A stretch of 64,000 nt of DNA from Maritalea sp047634455 (GTDB lineage: Bacteria > Pseudomonadota > Alphaproteobacteria > Rhizobiales > Devosiaceae): positions 62,001-126,000 of the forward strand of contig NZ_JBLIAI010000003.1 of assembly GCF_047634455.1 (NCBI RefSeq), written 5' to 3'. The notes beneath the pieces are model-generated. The model saw only the letters and a list, made by a program, of their open reading frames with translations, did not search any database and was not told the DNA's origin. A program made the translations under genes and the position numbers. This document shows, one piece after another, positions 1 through 8,696 of the stretch. Every line of letters begins with the position of its first letter. Position 1 is the stretch's first letter.

Positions 1-398
1 AGGGTGAAAATCTTTATTGGACTTGGTTTGTTGCCGCTTTGCTATTTATTGGCATCATGTGGCTGTCGACCAACCCAAAAGCGGGTGGCATAACAAAGGA
101 TACCGTGGCCTCCAAGCAAGCTGAGATCATGATGGCCTCATCATATTTCGAAGAGGCACGGGACACTGTGTTGGGACGCTGCTCGATGTGCCATACGGCC
201 GAGCCTGCATGGGAGGGTGTATCGCAAGCTCCAAAAGACGTGATTTTGGACAATGATGTGGCGATTGCCACCTACGCGCACGAGATCTACATTCAGGCAG
301 GCCGCAGCCATGCGATGCCGCCGGGTAACGTGACGCAGATTAGCGATGAAGAACGTCAGTTGCTTGTCACCTGGTTCGAAAGCGCCGAAAAGGGCTAG
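1..398 (+). CDS. puuD: Urate hydroxylase PuuD, C-terminal part (5' end outside window)
   Basis: The reading frame is open from base 3, so the gene starts upstream of the window. What remains is a membrane segment (about nt 15-75) followed by a class I cytochrome c domain. The heme-binding motif CSMCH lies at nt 180-194 and a likely axial-ligand Met lies in HAMPPGNV further on. This tail is characteristic of the membrane-bound, cytochrome-c-fused urate hydroxylase that oxidises urate to 5-hydroxyisourate. The guanine deaminase gene follows 4 bases later, and guanine gives xanthine and then urate, so the context agrees. Only about 130 residues are visible and the catalytic membrane domain is not, so the name rests on the tail plus neighbours. 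A different membrane protein with a cytochrome c tail cannot be fully excluded. Confidence 0.8.
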   Translation, partial: GENLYWTWFVAALLFIGIMWLSTNPKAGGITKDTVASKQAEIMMASSYFEEARDTVLGRCSMCHTAEPAWEGVSQAPKDVILDNDVAIATYAHEIYIQAGRSHAMPPGNVTQISDEERQLLVTWFESAEKG

Positions 399-402
399 TT
401 AA

Positions 403-1713
403 ATGACAGCAAAACTTTTGCGCGGACGCGTCTTGAGCTTCAACGACGCGCCAAAGGCGCGCGACGACCATGAAAGTTACACTTATATCGAAGATGGCGG
501 GTTGTTGCTGCAGGACGGCAAAATTATTGCGCGCGGTGAATTTGCCGATATCGTCAAATCTGCCCCTGACCATGTGCAAGTGACTGACCATCGCCCGCAC
601 ATCATAATGGCTGGGTTCATCGACCCGCATATCCATTTCACACAAATGCAGGTGCTTGGGTCTTACGCAGGTTCACTGCTGGAATGGCTCAACACATATA
701 CATTTGTCGAAGAACAACGCTTTGGCGATTTGGCCCATGCTCAAAAAATTACGGGCCATTTTTATGACGAGATGATCCGACACGGTACTACATCTGCTGT
801 GGCCTATTGTTCAGTGCACCCTCAATCTGTGGATGCCTATTTCGAAGAAGCGCAAAAGCGCAACATGCTAATGCTTGGCGGCAAAGTAATGATGGATCGA
901 GAGGCGCCGGTTGCGCTCACCGATACGCCGCAATCAAGCTATGATGACAGCAAAGCGCTGATTGAAAAATGGCATGGTAGGGGCCGCGCTCATTATGCAA
1001 TTACGCCGCGCTTTGCGATTACTTCTTCGCCAGAGCAATTGGAAATGGCCGGGGCCTTGGCCAAAGAACATTCGGACCTGCATATTCAAACCCATCTGAA
1101 CGAAAATAGAGACGAGATTGAATTTACCAACGCGCTGTACCCAACAATGGGTGACTATTTCGGCATTTATCAGCATTATGGTTTGGCGGGCAAAAAGTCA
1201 CTGTTCGGTCACTGCATTCACCTCGAAGACCGTGAGCGCGACGCCATGATTGAAACAGGTTCCGTGGCGGTTTTCTGCCCCACATCAAACCTGTTCATTG
1301 GCTCTGGCCTGTTCGATTGGGATCGCGTCGCTGGGCCTCAAGGCAAGGGCCGCATCGCCATCGCTACGGATGTGGGTGGCGGCACCAATTATTCAATGTT
1401 GCGCACGCTGGATGAGGGCTACAAAATCCTCAATCTGCAGGGCCAACGCATGAATCCGTTGACTTCATTCTATCAAATAACTTTGGGTAATGCGCGCGCA
1501 CTTTCGTTGGAAGAAAAAATCGGGACGCTAAATCAAGGCACGGATGCGGACGTGGTGGTGCTCAACGCCAATGCGACACCAGCGATGCAAGTGCGTATGG
1601 AAACGGTGACCACGTTGGAGGAAGAATTGTTCCTCTTACAAACCATCGGTGATGATCGCGCGATTGTTGAGACCTATGTTGCGGGTGAGGCTTTGAAGTC
1701 GACGCTGGCGTAA
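403..1713 (+). CDS. guaD: Guanine deaminase
   Basis: This 436-residue amidohydrolase-superfamily enzyme hydrolyses guanine to xanthine and ammonia in the cytoplasm. The metal-binding HIH motif is at residues 76-78 within GFIDPHIHFTQ. Further metal and substrate residues lie in QTHLNE, GHCIHLED and ATDVGGGTN, in the family order. The length is typical of GuaD. The gene begins 4 bases after the urate hydroxylase gene and is probably co-transcribed with it, forming a guanine-to-urate-and-beyond route with the missing xanthine dehydrogenase presumably upstream. The start ATG at 403 overlaps nothing and gives the expected N-terminal beta-sandwich. No terminator with a T-run follows; the palindrome just downstream belongs to a dispersed repeat. 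Confidence 0.93.
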   Translation: MTAKLLRGRVLSFNDAPKARDDHESYTYIEDGGLLLQDGKIIARGEFADIVKSAPDHVQVTDHRPHIIMAGFIDPHIHFTQMQVLGSYAGSLLEWLNTYTFVEEQRFGDLAHAQKITGHFYDEMIRHGTTSAVAYCSVHPQSVDAYFEEAQKRNMLMLGGKVMMDREAPVALTDTPQSSYDDSKALIEKWHGRGRAHYAITPRFAITSSPEQLEMAGALAKEHSDLHIQTHLNENRDEIEFTNALYPTMGDYFGIYQHYGLAGKKSLFGHCIHLEDRERDAMIETGSVAVFCPTSNLFIGSGLFDWDRVAGPQGKGRIAIATDVGGGTNYSMLRTLDEGYKILNLQGQRMNPLTSFYQITLGNARALSLEEKIGTLNQGTDADVVVLNANATPAMQVRMETVTTLEEELFLLQTIGDDRAIVETYVAGEALKSTLA

Positions 1714-1721
1714 GCGGAGAA

Positions 1722-1748
1722 TTGACCCCGGATCAAGTCCGGGGTCAA
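1722..1748. repeat. Perfect 11-bp palindrome, dispersed intergenic repeat
   Basis: The arms TTGACCCCGGA (1722-1732) and TCCGGGGTCAA (1738-1748) are perfectly complementary around a 5-base loop. From general knowledge, the GACCCCGG..CCGGGGTC type is a frequent intergenic palindrome in alphaproteobacterial genomes. It begins 9 bases after the guaD stop and could form an RNA hairpin, but no U-run follows, so I do not call it an intrinsic terminator. Confidence 0.7.
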
Positions 1749-1790
1749 ATTGGTGGGGGGGGTGCTCTTGTGCGGCAGTTTGCTGTGTTC

Positions 1791-2007
1791 CACCCCACCT
1801 TAATCCCTCCCCATCAAGGGGATGGAAACTTAAAGGGGCCAATGACGGCGCACAAGTTATGGAAATCGGATGAGGTCCGGCGTGACTTCGAATGAACATT
1901 GAGGACGCCAAAACAATACATTCGAAGGTTCCTGTCGCAACTGTTGCGCAAGCACTTTGCATCACGTCTTTCCCTCCCCACTAGGGGGAGGGATTAAGGG
2001 TGGGGGG
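1791..2007. repeat. Inverted pair of a second intergenic repeat (spacer 1714-2054)
   Basis: The spacer of about 340 bases between guaD and ade holds no convincing gene. Copy A at about 1791-1826 contains TTAATCCCTCCCC, a short loop and GGGGATGG. Copy B at about 1971-2007 is the same element in the opposite orientation, with CCCTCCCC, a short loop, then GGGGAGGGATTAAGGGTGGGG. Each copy is also internally palindromic. The bracketed 145 bases show no coding signal. The structure resembles a small palindromic repeat element or a miniature inverted-repeat element lodged between two convergent genes. Confidence 0.55.
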
Positions 2008-2054
2008 CAGCGGTGTGTGTTAGCAGTGCATTAAAGTAGGGCGCATAAAATACG

Positions 2055-3782
2055 CTAATCCACAAAGTCAAACTTATCCACGTCGAACAAGCCGCGATCT
2101 GTCATCTTAAGATGCGGGATAACGGGCAGCGCGAGGAACGCCACTTGCAAAAACGGTTCCGGCAACACGCAGCCCAGATCGTGCGCCGCAGCGCGCAACC
2201 GTTCCAATTCGTGCGCCACATCTTCAAAAGCCAGTTCGCTCATCAGCCCAGCAATCGGTAGCGCCAACTCAGCCACCACTTTACCCTTGTCGGCGACAAC
2301 AAATCCGCCACGCATTTCGATGATCCGGTTGGTCGCGACAGCTATATCTTCGTGGGTCGCGCCGATCACGGTGATGTTGTGGCTGTCGTGCCCGACCGAA
2401 GAACCAATCGCCCCGCGCTGAAGACCGAAACCTTTGACAAAACCATGTCCAATATTGCCGTTCTTGCCGTGCCGCTCAACAACAGAAACCTGCACCGCAT
2501 CTTGTGTGATGTCCGGTAGCAAAAATCCACTTTCTACAGGCAATGTGCCTTCTTCACGGAAGGTCAAAATCAGCCCTGGCTTGACGCCCATCATCGGAGT
2601 GAGGTTGCGCCCAGGTTTTACCGGCACTTTAAAGCTATCGGCTGTTTGGCGTTGGGCTTTCATGGATTGAAGTCCCACAGGGGCAACCATTTCGCGTTTG
2701 GCAAAGCGCTCAGCGGTGACCAGTTCGCCAGACATGATTACGTCTGAAACCCGGCATTCTTCCAAATTGTCCAAAAGCGCAAAGTCAGCTTTCCAGCCCG
2801 GCGCAACCATGCCGCGATCTTTCAAACCAAATATCCGTGCCGCAGATGTGCTGGCCGCGCGATAGACGTGGTGTGTTGGGCAACCTTTGGCGATCAGACG
2901 GCGAATGAGACTATCCAAGTGTCCCTCTTCGTGAATATCGAGCGGGTTACGGTCATCGGTGCACAGCGCCATGAAACTTGACGTATTTTCATCCAAAACC
3001 TCTGCAAGTGCATTCAGGTCTTTTGAAACGGACCCTTCGCGAATTAATATCGCCATGCCTTTTTTTAGCTTTTCCCGCGCTTCATTGGCACTGGTGGCTT
3101 CGTGGTCAGTGCGGATCGCGGCCGCCAAATAGCCGTTTAATGCATCGCCGGAAAGCAGCGGCGCATGCCCATCAATATGCCCGTCTTGGAAAGCGTGCAG
3201 CTTATCAATCACTTCGGGTGCGACGGCCAATACGCCGGGAAAATTCATAAATTCCGCCAAGCCGATCACACTTGAGTGGTCGCGATAAGGCAGTAAATCT
3301 TCTATCAGTAGTTCAGCGCCAGACGTTTCAAACGCTGTTGCTGGCACGCATGACGAGAGATTGATTTTGATGTCCATCACTGAGCGCTCAGACGAGGCTA
3401 AGAAATAATCAAGACCTTCTCGGCCCAACACATTGGCGATTTCGTGCGGATCACAAATCGCGGTCGTTACCCCATAGGGTAAAACGCAGCGATCAAATTC
3501 GAGCGGGGTGACCAGCGAGCTTTCAATATGCAAATGGGTATCGATGAAACCTGGCACACAGAAACGGCCCGCGCCATCAATTTCAATATTGCCGGAATAG
3601 CTCGAATGGGTGCCAACAATTCGGTCAGCAACGATTGCGACGTCGGAGATATTGATTTCACCGGTCATCACGTCCAGCAGTTGCACGTTTTTGATCACCA
3701 AGTCGGCTGGTTCTTGGTTCGCACCCGCTTTGATCATCCGCGCAAGGGTTTGTTTATCAATCTGGCTTTTTGTCATGCGCAA
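2055..3782 (-). CDS. ade: Adenine deaminase (amidohydrolase type)
   Basis: This 575-residue enzyme converts adenine to hypoxanthine and ammonia. The metal-binding HLH is at residues 83-85 (GFIDTHLHIE), followed by the family motif CDPHE at 110-114. CTDDRNP and the C-terminal HDSHNI signature are also present. Length and domain order match the bacterial Ade family rather than the adenosine-deaminase-like adenine aminohydrolase. It is transcribed leftward behind the purine ABC importer, but a terminator-like hairpin separates them, so it may have its own promoter in 3783-3832. Starts at MRMTKS (3782) or two codons later are both possible. Together with guaD it feeds imported purine bases into xanthine/urate catabolism. 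Confidence 0.93.
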   Translation of the reverse strand: MRMTKSQIDKQTLARMIKAGANQEPADLVIKNVQLLDVMTGEINISDVAIVADRIVGTHSSYSGNIEIDGAGRFCVPGFIDTHLHIESSLVTPLEFDRCVLPYGVTTAICDPHEIANVLGREGLDYFLASSERSVMDIKINLSSCVPATAFETSGAELLIEDLLPYRDHSSVIGLAEFMNFPGVLAVAPEVIDKLHAFQDGHIDGHAPLLSGDALNGYLAAAIRTDHEATSANEAREKLKKGMAILIREGSVSKDLNALAEVLDENTSSFMALCTDDRNPLDIHEEGHLDSLIRRLIAKGCPTHHVYRAASTSAARIFGLKDRGMVAPGWKADFALLDNLEECRVSDVIMSGELVTAERFAKREMVAPVGLQSMKAQRQTADSFKVPVKPGRNLTPMMGVKPGLILTFREEGTLPVESGFLLPDITQDAVQVSVVERHGKNGNIGHGFVKGFGLQRGAIGSSVGHDSHNITVIGATHEDIAVATNRIIEMRGGFVVADKGKVVAELALPIAGLMSELAFEDVAHELERLRAAAHDLGCVLPEPFLQVAFLALPVIPHLKMTDRGLFDVDKFDFVD

Positions 3783-3832
3783 ATATATAGCTGTTCGCCA
3801 AAGATATCTAGCATTTTACCAAGCGATCAAAG

Positions 3833-3858
3833 AAAAAGGGCGACCCAAAGGCCGCCCC
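3833..3858 (-). terminator. Intrinsic terminator after the purine ABC operon
   Basis: Read on the minus strand, GGGCGGCC pairs with GGTCGCCC (one G-T pair) around a 4-base loop and is followed directly by five T. It lies about 20 bases beyond the stop codon of the substrate-binding protein and about 50 bases before the adenine deaminase start. Confidence 0.8.
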
Positions 3859-3879
3859 CAAACTAGCAGTGTATCTTGC

Positions 3880-4953
3880 CTATTGTGGCAATTGATCGTC
3901 AACGCCTTGAACATAGAAGTTCAAGCCAAGCAAAACGCCGTCTTCAGCAATTTCGCCTTCGGTCAACCAAGCAGAACCATCCTGCTTCATGACAGGGCCG
4001 GTGAAGGGATGCAGTTCACCAGAAATGATCGCAGCCTCAGTTGCCTCAGCCATTGCTTTTATGTCGTCTGGCATGTTGGTGTATGGTGCCATTTGCAAAA
4101 TGCCTTCGGCCAATCCATCCCAGCTTGATTGTGTTTCCCAGGTGCCGTCCATCACAGCTTGTGTGCGCTTGATATAGTACGCGCCCCACGTATCAACAAT
4201 CGCAGTCAATTGTGTGTTTGGACCTGCAGAAATCATATCAGATGCTTGACCAAACGCTTTGATGCCGCGCTCAGCTGCAACTTGCATTGGGCCCGTTGAA
4301 TCTGTGTGTTGGGTTAAAATGTCAACGCCTTGGTCGATCAAAGCTTTCGCAGCATCGGCTTCTTTACCCGCATCAAACCACGTGTTGACCCAAACAACTT
4401 TCAATTTAAAATCTGGATTTACGCTTTGAGCGCCCAAAGTGAAAGCATTGATGCCTTGCACAACTTCTGGAATTGGGAATGAAGCGATATAACCAGCAAC
4501 ACCTTTTGTTGATGTTTTCGCAGCGATTTGACCTTGGATATAACGGCCTTCATAAAAACGTGAATTGTAGCTCGCTACGTTGGCAGCGTTCTTGTAGCCC
4601 GTTGCATGCTCAAATTTCACATCCGGGAATTTGGCGGCAACTTCCAATGTCTGATCCATAAAGCCAAAGCTTGTTGTAAAAATCAGATCGCATTTTGCGC
4701 GCGCAAAACGCTCGATTACCGCTGCGGCTTGTGGGCCTTCAGAAACGTTTTCGATAAAGGAAGTCTCAACTTCGTCGCCGAAATACGTTTCCAATTCTTG
4801 GCGGCCAATGTCGTGTGCTTGTGTCCAGCCGCCGTCAGTTTTTGAGCCCACATAAACAAAGCAAACCTTCGTTTTTTCGGCCGCAACTGCAACGGAAGCC
4901 ATGCCAAGGGTCATTGCAGCGACACCTGCCAGACCAATCATTAGTTTTTTCAT
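3880..4953 (-). CDS. BMP-family nucleoside/purine ABC transporter substrate-binding protein
   Basis: This 357-residue periplasmic protein has a clear signal peptide, with likely cleavage after AVA near residue 24. The mature part fits the basic membrane protein (Bmp/PnrA) fold: an early VGSKTDGGWTQAHDIG segment, then a typical FTTSFGFMDQTLE block. Bmp proteins bind nucleosides or purine bases for import. It is the last gene of the ATPase-permease-permease-binding protein operon and has a strong AGGAGG ribosome site. The location between adenine deaminase, guanine deaminase and urate hydroxylase genes suggests the ligand is a purine (base, nucleoside or urate-related). This ligand is inferred, not shown. 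Confidence 0.88.
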   Translation of the reverse strand: MKKLMIGLAGVAAMTLGMASVAVAAEKTKVCFVYVGSKTDGGWTQAHDIGRQELETYFGDEVETSFIENVSEGPQAAAVIERFARAKCDLIFTTSFGFMDQTLEVAAKFPDVKFEHATGYKNAANVASYNSRFYEGRYIQGQIAAKTSTKGVAGYIASFPIPEVVQGINAFTLGAQSVNPDFKLKVVWVNTWFDAGKEADAAKALIDQGVDILTQHTDSTGPMQVAAERGIKAFGQASDMISAGPNTQLTAIVDTWGAYYIKRTQAVMDGTWETQSSWDGLAEGILQMAPYTNMPDDIKAMAEATEAAIISGELHPFTGPVMKQDGSAWLTEGEIAEDGVLLGLNFYVQGVDDQLPQ

Positions 4954-4996
4954 GAATTCCTCCTGTTAATTTTCTCTTGTTTTTACTTAGTTGATT

Positions 4997-5917
4997 CTAT
5001 CGCTCTGGTACAAACGCTCGGCCCAACATGGCCGGCGTATTAATGAGGGTCGTGCGCACATTTTGCGAAATTAGCACCAACACGACGATGGTGGCCACAT
5101 AGGGTAGGGCCGTCAGCAATTGCGATGGCACACCAACGCCCAATGCTTGTGCGTGCAGTTGGCCAATCGAAACGGCGCCAAATAAATAAGCACCAGCCAA
5201 AACCCGCGCGGGCCGCCAAGATGCAAAAACCACTAGCGCCAAAGCAATCCAGCCGCGTCCAGCACTCATATTTTCAACCCATTGTGGCGTATAGACCAGC
5301 GACAAGTGCCCGCCCGCAAGTCCTGCGCAAGCGCCGCCGAACATCACCGCGAAATAGCGATAACGCAACACCGGAATGCCCAGCGCATGGGCTGAGATAT
5401 GGTTATCGCCAATTGAGCGCAAAGTGAGACCAAAACGCGTTTTGAACAAAAACCACGCCACCCCAATCACCAGTGCGATCGACATATAGAATATCGGATC
5501 TTGCCCGAACAATAGTGGCCCGACCAGCGGCAGATCGGTCAAGACAGGAATGGAAATGTTGGCAAGCTTTACCCCAGCTTGCCCCACAAATGGTTCGCCA
5601 AGTAGTCCAGATAAACCAAGGCCCAGAATTGTAAGGGCCAACCCGGTAGCAACCTGATTGGCGGCCAAAGACAACGTCAAAAAAGCGAACGCGAGTGACG
5701 TGAGCGCACCAAACAGGATCGCCACCAAAACCCCAACCCACGGGTTGCCGGTAAGGCTCGCTGCAGCAAAGCCACCCACCGCGCCCATAATCATCATGCC
5801 TTCAACCCCAAGGTTCAAAACCCCGGATCGTTCCACAACCAATTCGCCCAATGCGGCTATTAACAAAGGGGTTGCCGCCGTTGCGATGGTCAGCAAAATT
5901 GCTTCCGTCATGCCCAT
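4997..5917 (-). CDS. ABC transporter permease, nucleoside/purine type (NupQ/YufQ-like)
   Basis: This is a 306-residue integral membrane protein with about eight hydrophobic segments. The start is MTEAILLTIATAATPLLIAA (after MG), and the GVLNLGVEGMMIMGA block is typical of the branched-chain/ribose-type permease superfamily (BPD_transp_2). It partners with the permease encoded just upstream, overlapping by one base, to form the membrane channel of the purine importer. Fewer predicted helices and a shorter length than its partner fit the smaller of the two permeases found with Bmp-type importers. Confidence 0.88.
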   Translation of the reverse strand: MGMTEAILLTIATAATPLLIAALGELVVERSGVLNLGVEGMMIMGAVGGFAAASLTGNPWVGVLVAILFGALTSLAFAFLTLSLAANQVATGLALTILGLGLSGLLGEPFVGQAGVKLANISIPVLTDLPLVGPLLFGQDPIFYMSIALVIGVAWFLFKTRFGLTLRSIGDNHISAHALGIPVLRYRYFAVMFGGACAGLAGGHLSLVYTPQWVENMSAGRGWIALALVVFASWRPARVLAGAYLFGAVSIGQLHAQALGVGVPSQLLTALPYVATIVVLVLISQNVRTTLINTPAMLGRAFVPER

Positions 5918-7005
5918 TACGCGGCTCCCTTTTGCAAAATTTTAGAGCCAACAAGCCGGATGCGATATAGGATTAGCGTGTCGCACGCCAAAACGAAAAA
6001 CAAAATCAGCCCTTGGAACACCCGCGCAACCTTGTCGGATACACCAAGCGAGATTTGAGCTGCATCGCCACCCAGTAAAGTTAGCGCCAGCACAAGTCCC
6101 GCAATAATAGCACCAATGGGGTTTATGCGGCCCAAAAACGCCACAATGATTGCGGTGAAGCCGTAACCTGGTGAAATGGTTGGCAACAATTGTCCGGTGG
6201 CACCAGCCACTTCGACAATCCCGGCCAAACCCGCGGTTGCACCAGCAAGAATAAAAGCAAAGAACACCATCTTTTGGGCATCAAACCCTGCGAATTTCGC
6301 AGCTCTTGGGCTCGCGCCAATCACTTTGACTTGGAACCCTTTCATGGTCTTGCTCATCAAAACCCAAATCAGTAACGCCACAACAATTGCAATTACAATG
6401 CCAAAATTCGCGCGTCCGTCGGCCGGGAACATTTCTGGCAGCCGCGCGAAATCATCAAAGCGGCGGGTCTCAGGGAAGTTGAGGCCCTGTGGATTGCGCC
6501 ATGGTCCGCGAACGGTCCAATCAAGAAACAATTGCGCGATATAGACAAGCATCAAGCTGGTCAAAATTTCGTTGGTTTTAAATTTTGTCTTCAGTAGGGC
6601 CGGGACAAAGCCATATGCCATGCCGCCCAATACGCCCATCACAAGCATGAGTGGAAGCACAAATGGGCCCGAAAATTCAGGGAACATCACCGGCAATATT
6701 GATCCAGCCATGCCGCCCATGATCATTTGACCTTCAGCGCCAATATTCCAGTTGTTTGATTGATAACAAACACACAAACCAGCACCCATTAAAATGAGCG
6801 GCGCAGCTTTGATCAATAATTCATGCACACTCCACATTTCGCTGATCGGCTCAATGAAATAGGCGTAAAGTGCGCCCAATGGCGGTTTGCCAAGAAACGA
6901 AAACATGATCGCACCGGCGATCAATGCCAGCGAGAGCCCAATAAGAGGCGATAGATACGTCATCAACCTTGAAGGCGCACTGCGTTTCGTTAGTTCCAAC
7001 CTCAA
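5917..7005 (-). CDS. ABC transporter permease, nucleoside/purine type (NupP/YufP-like)
   Basis: This 362-residue, strongly hydrophobic protein is the larger permease of the purine importer. Visible landmarks are an N-terminal membrane segment after a short basic stretch, the NWNIGAEGQMIMGGMAG block shared by this permease superfamily, and GASPRAAKFAGFD in the coupling-loop region. Its stop codon overlaps the start of the second permease by one base, which implies translational coupling. The ATPase gene lies 42 bases upstream on the same strand. Confidence 0.88.
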   Translation of the reverse strand: MRLELTKRSAPSRLMTYLSPLIGLSLALIAGAIMFSFLGKPPLGALYAYFIEPISEMWSVHELLIKAAPLILMGAGLCVCYQSNNWNIGAEGQMIMGGMAGSILPVMFPEFSGPFVLPLMLVMGVLGGMAYGFVPALLKTKFKTNEILTSLMLVYIAQLFLDWTVRGPWRNPQGLNFPETRRFDDFARLPEMFPADGRANFGIVIAIVVALLIWVLMSKTMKGFQVKVIGASPRAAKFAGFDAQKMVFFAFILAGATAGLAGIVEVAGATGQLLPTISPGYGFTAIIVAFLGRINPIGAIIAGLVLALTLLGGDAAQISLGVSDKVARVFQGLILFFVLACDTLILYRIRLVGSKILQKGAA

Positions 7006-7047
7006 TTTACTTTTCCTTCCCCCCAGAATGGAAAACCTGACTTCGCG

Positions 7048-8571
7048 TTAAGCGTGTTCAAGTGTTCCACTGGTCATTTGTAGTCCGATGTTATGTCGGT
7101 CTGTTGAGCGCGCTGGCACAAACGGCGAAAGCTGTCCCTCGCTGAGCGTCGCAATCGCGTCAGAGACCTCAAACAGCTCGTCCAAATCCTGAGATATAAC
7201 CAGAATTGCGGCGCCCTGTGCAGCCAAGTCGACCAATGTCTGTCGGATATGTGCAGCTGAACCCGCATCAACACCCCAAGTCGGCTGGTTCACCACGATA
7301 ATATCGGCGTCGCCCATCACTTCACGGCCCAAAACGAATTTTTGCAGGTTGCCGCCTGAAAGGGACTGCGCAGCCGGATCAGCCGATCCCTTGCGCACGT
7401 CAAATTTTTCGACGATGGCGTCTTTGACTTTTCGTGCAGCTCGCCGCGAAACAAATGGTCCCTTGTTGAGGCTCGCTTCCAACCCGTGCCGGGTCAGAAT
7501 GACATTCTCGCTCAATGCAAATTCAGGAACCGCTGCATGCCCAAGTCGCTCTTCGGATATGTACATTGCGCCCATTTTCCGGCGCTTCTGAATGCCCAAT
7601 TTGCCAACCGGTTCACCATGGATGCGTATGCATTCATTTTCACTTAGCCGCTCACCGGACACCGCATCAAACAATTCGTTTTGCCCATTGCCCGCAATGC
7701 CGGCAATGCCAGAAATTTCACCCTTGTGCAGTTTGAAATTAATATCTTTGAGCGAGACATCAAAACCGCTTATGCCGTTCAGGGAAAGCGCGTTGACCTG
7801 CAACATCACCTCACCATGCCCCACGGGCACGTCGCGTGGCGAGATCTCGTGAATATCTGACCCGACCATCATTTTGGCTAAACTAATCGGGGTTTCATGT
7901 GCGGGGACACATTCACCAACCACTTTACCGTGGCGCAAAATTGTCGCCTCCTGACAAAGCGCCTGCACTTCAGCCAGCTTGTGCGAAATATAAAGGATTG
8001 CTTTGCCCTCTTTGGACAAACGACGCAAAACCTTAAACAAGTCCTCGGCTTCTTGTGGCGTTAAAACCGATGTCGGCTCATCCATGATAATCAATTTTGG
8101 GTGCTGCAACAAACAGCGCACAATCTCTACGCGCTGCCGTTCGCCAACAGAGAGGTCGTGAATGCGGGCAGTGGCTTTCAACGGTAGCCCATAAGAAGCA
8201 GAGATTTCTTCCAGTTCTTTGGCCACTTGTTTTAGAGATTTGCCCGGTGGCAGTGCTAGTGCAACATTCTCGGCGACTGTAAGTGCATTAAACAAGGAGA
8301 AATGCTGAAACACCATGCCAACGCCCAGTTCGCGTGCGGCCGCTGGATTGGGAATATGAGCCTCACGGCCCTCCCATATTATCCGACCTTCGTCAGGCTG
8401 CAGGCTGCCATATAGCATTTTAACGAGCGTGGATTTGCCCGCGCCATTTTCCCCCAATAGCGCGTGAATTTCGCCGGGTAGGATTTCCAGCGAAATTTGA
8501 TCGTTAGCTTTGAACGACCCGTAATATTTTGAAATGCCTTCTAGTTTTAGAAGGACCTCCCCCTGATCCAA
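7048..8571 (-). CDS. ABC transporter ATP-binding protein, duplicated domain (NupO/YufO-like)
   Basis: This 507-residue protein has two fused nucleotide-binding domains, the layout of sugar/nucleoside importers (RbsA, YufO). The first half has a full Walker A (GENGAGKST, residues 40-48), a slightly divergent signature (LSVGERQRVEI) and Walker B (LIIMDEPTSVL). In the second half Walker A is degenerate (GIAGNGQNE) while a good signature (LSGGNLQKF) remains, so probably one hydrolytic site dominates, as is usual in this family. It is the first gene of the importer operon. The 125-base region upstream, behind the chemoreceptor gene, must hold the operon promoter. Confidence 0.9.
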   Translation of the reverse strand: MDQGEVLLKLEGISKYYGSFKANDQISLEILPGEIHALLGENGAGKSTLVKMLYGSLQPDEGRIIWEGREAHIPNPAAARELGVGMVFQHFSLFNALTVAENVALALPPGKSLKQVAKELEEISASYGLPLKATARIHDLSVGERQRVEIVRCLLQHPKLIIMDEPTSVLTPQEAEDLFKVLRRLSKEGKAILYISHKLAEVQALCQEATILRHGKVVGECVPAHETPISLAKMMVGSDIHEISPRDVPVGHGEVMLQVNALSLNGISGFDVSLKDINFKLHKGEISGIAGIAGNGQNELFDAVSGERLSENECIRIHGEPVGKLGIQKRRKMGAMYISEERLGHAAVPEFALSENVILTRHGLEASLNKGPFVSRRAARKVKDAIVEKFDVRKGSADPAAQSLSGGNLQKFVLGREVMGDADIIVVNQPTWGVDAGSAAHIRQTLVDLAAQGAAILVISQDLDELFEVSDAIATLSEGQLSPFVPARSTDRHNIGLQMTSGTLEHA

Positions 8572-8653
8572 ATCCTCACCCCGTCATATTCGTTTGAATA
8601 TTGCGTTAAAGTATGTCGGCAATGTTTTAAAGAGGCAAGCGGTGTTTGGTCGG

Positions 8654-8692
8654 ATTTCGAATTTTTTTATCAAAAAGTCAAAAATTTGAAAT
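8654..8692. repeat. AT-rich inverted repeat after the chemoreceptor gene
   Basis: ATTTCGAATTTTT (8654-8666) and AAAAATTTGAAAT (8680-8692) are inverted copies with one mismatched pair (G-T in RNA). They end 4 bases from the chemoreceptor stop codon. On the minus strand the element would form a weak hairpin containing U-runs, so it may act as a modest terminator between the chemoreceptor and the purine importer operon, or as an AT-rich protein site. Confidence 0.4.
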
Positions 8693-8696
8693 ATCG

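Noticed and set aside
1722..1748. Intrinsic terminator for guaD
   Set aside because: The stem is perfect but is followed by ATTGGTGGGG, not a T-run, and the sequence type is a known dispersed repeat.
1791..2007. CRISPR array or rRNA/tRNA remnant in the repeat-bearing spacer
   Set aside because: There are only two inverted copies, not regularly spaced direct repeats, and no cloverleaf.
3610..4128. Long frame (172 codons) on the plus strand across the ade/binding-protein junction
   Set aside because: It runs antisense to two well-supported genes, has no family resemblance and crosses a terminator.
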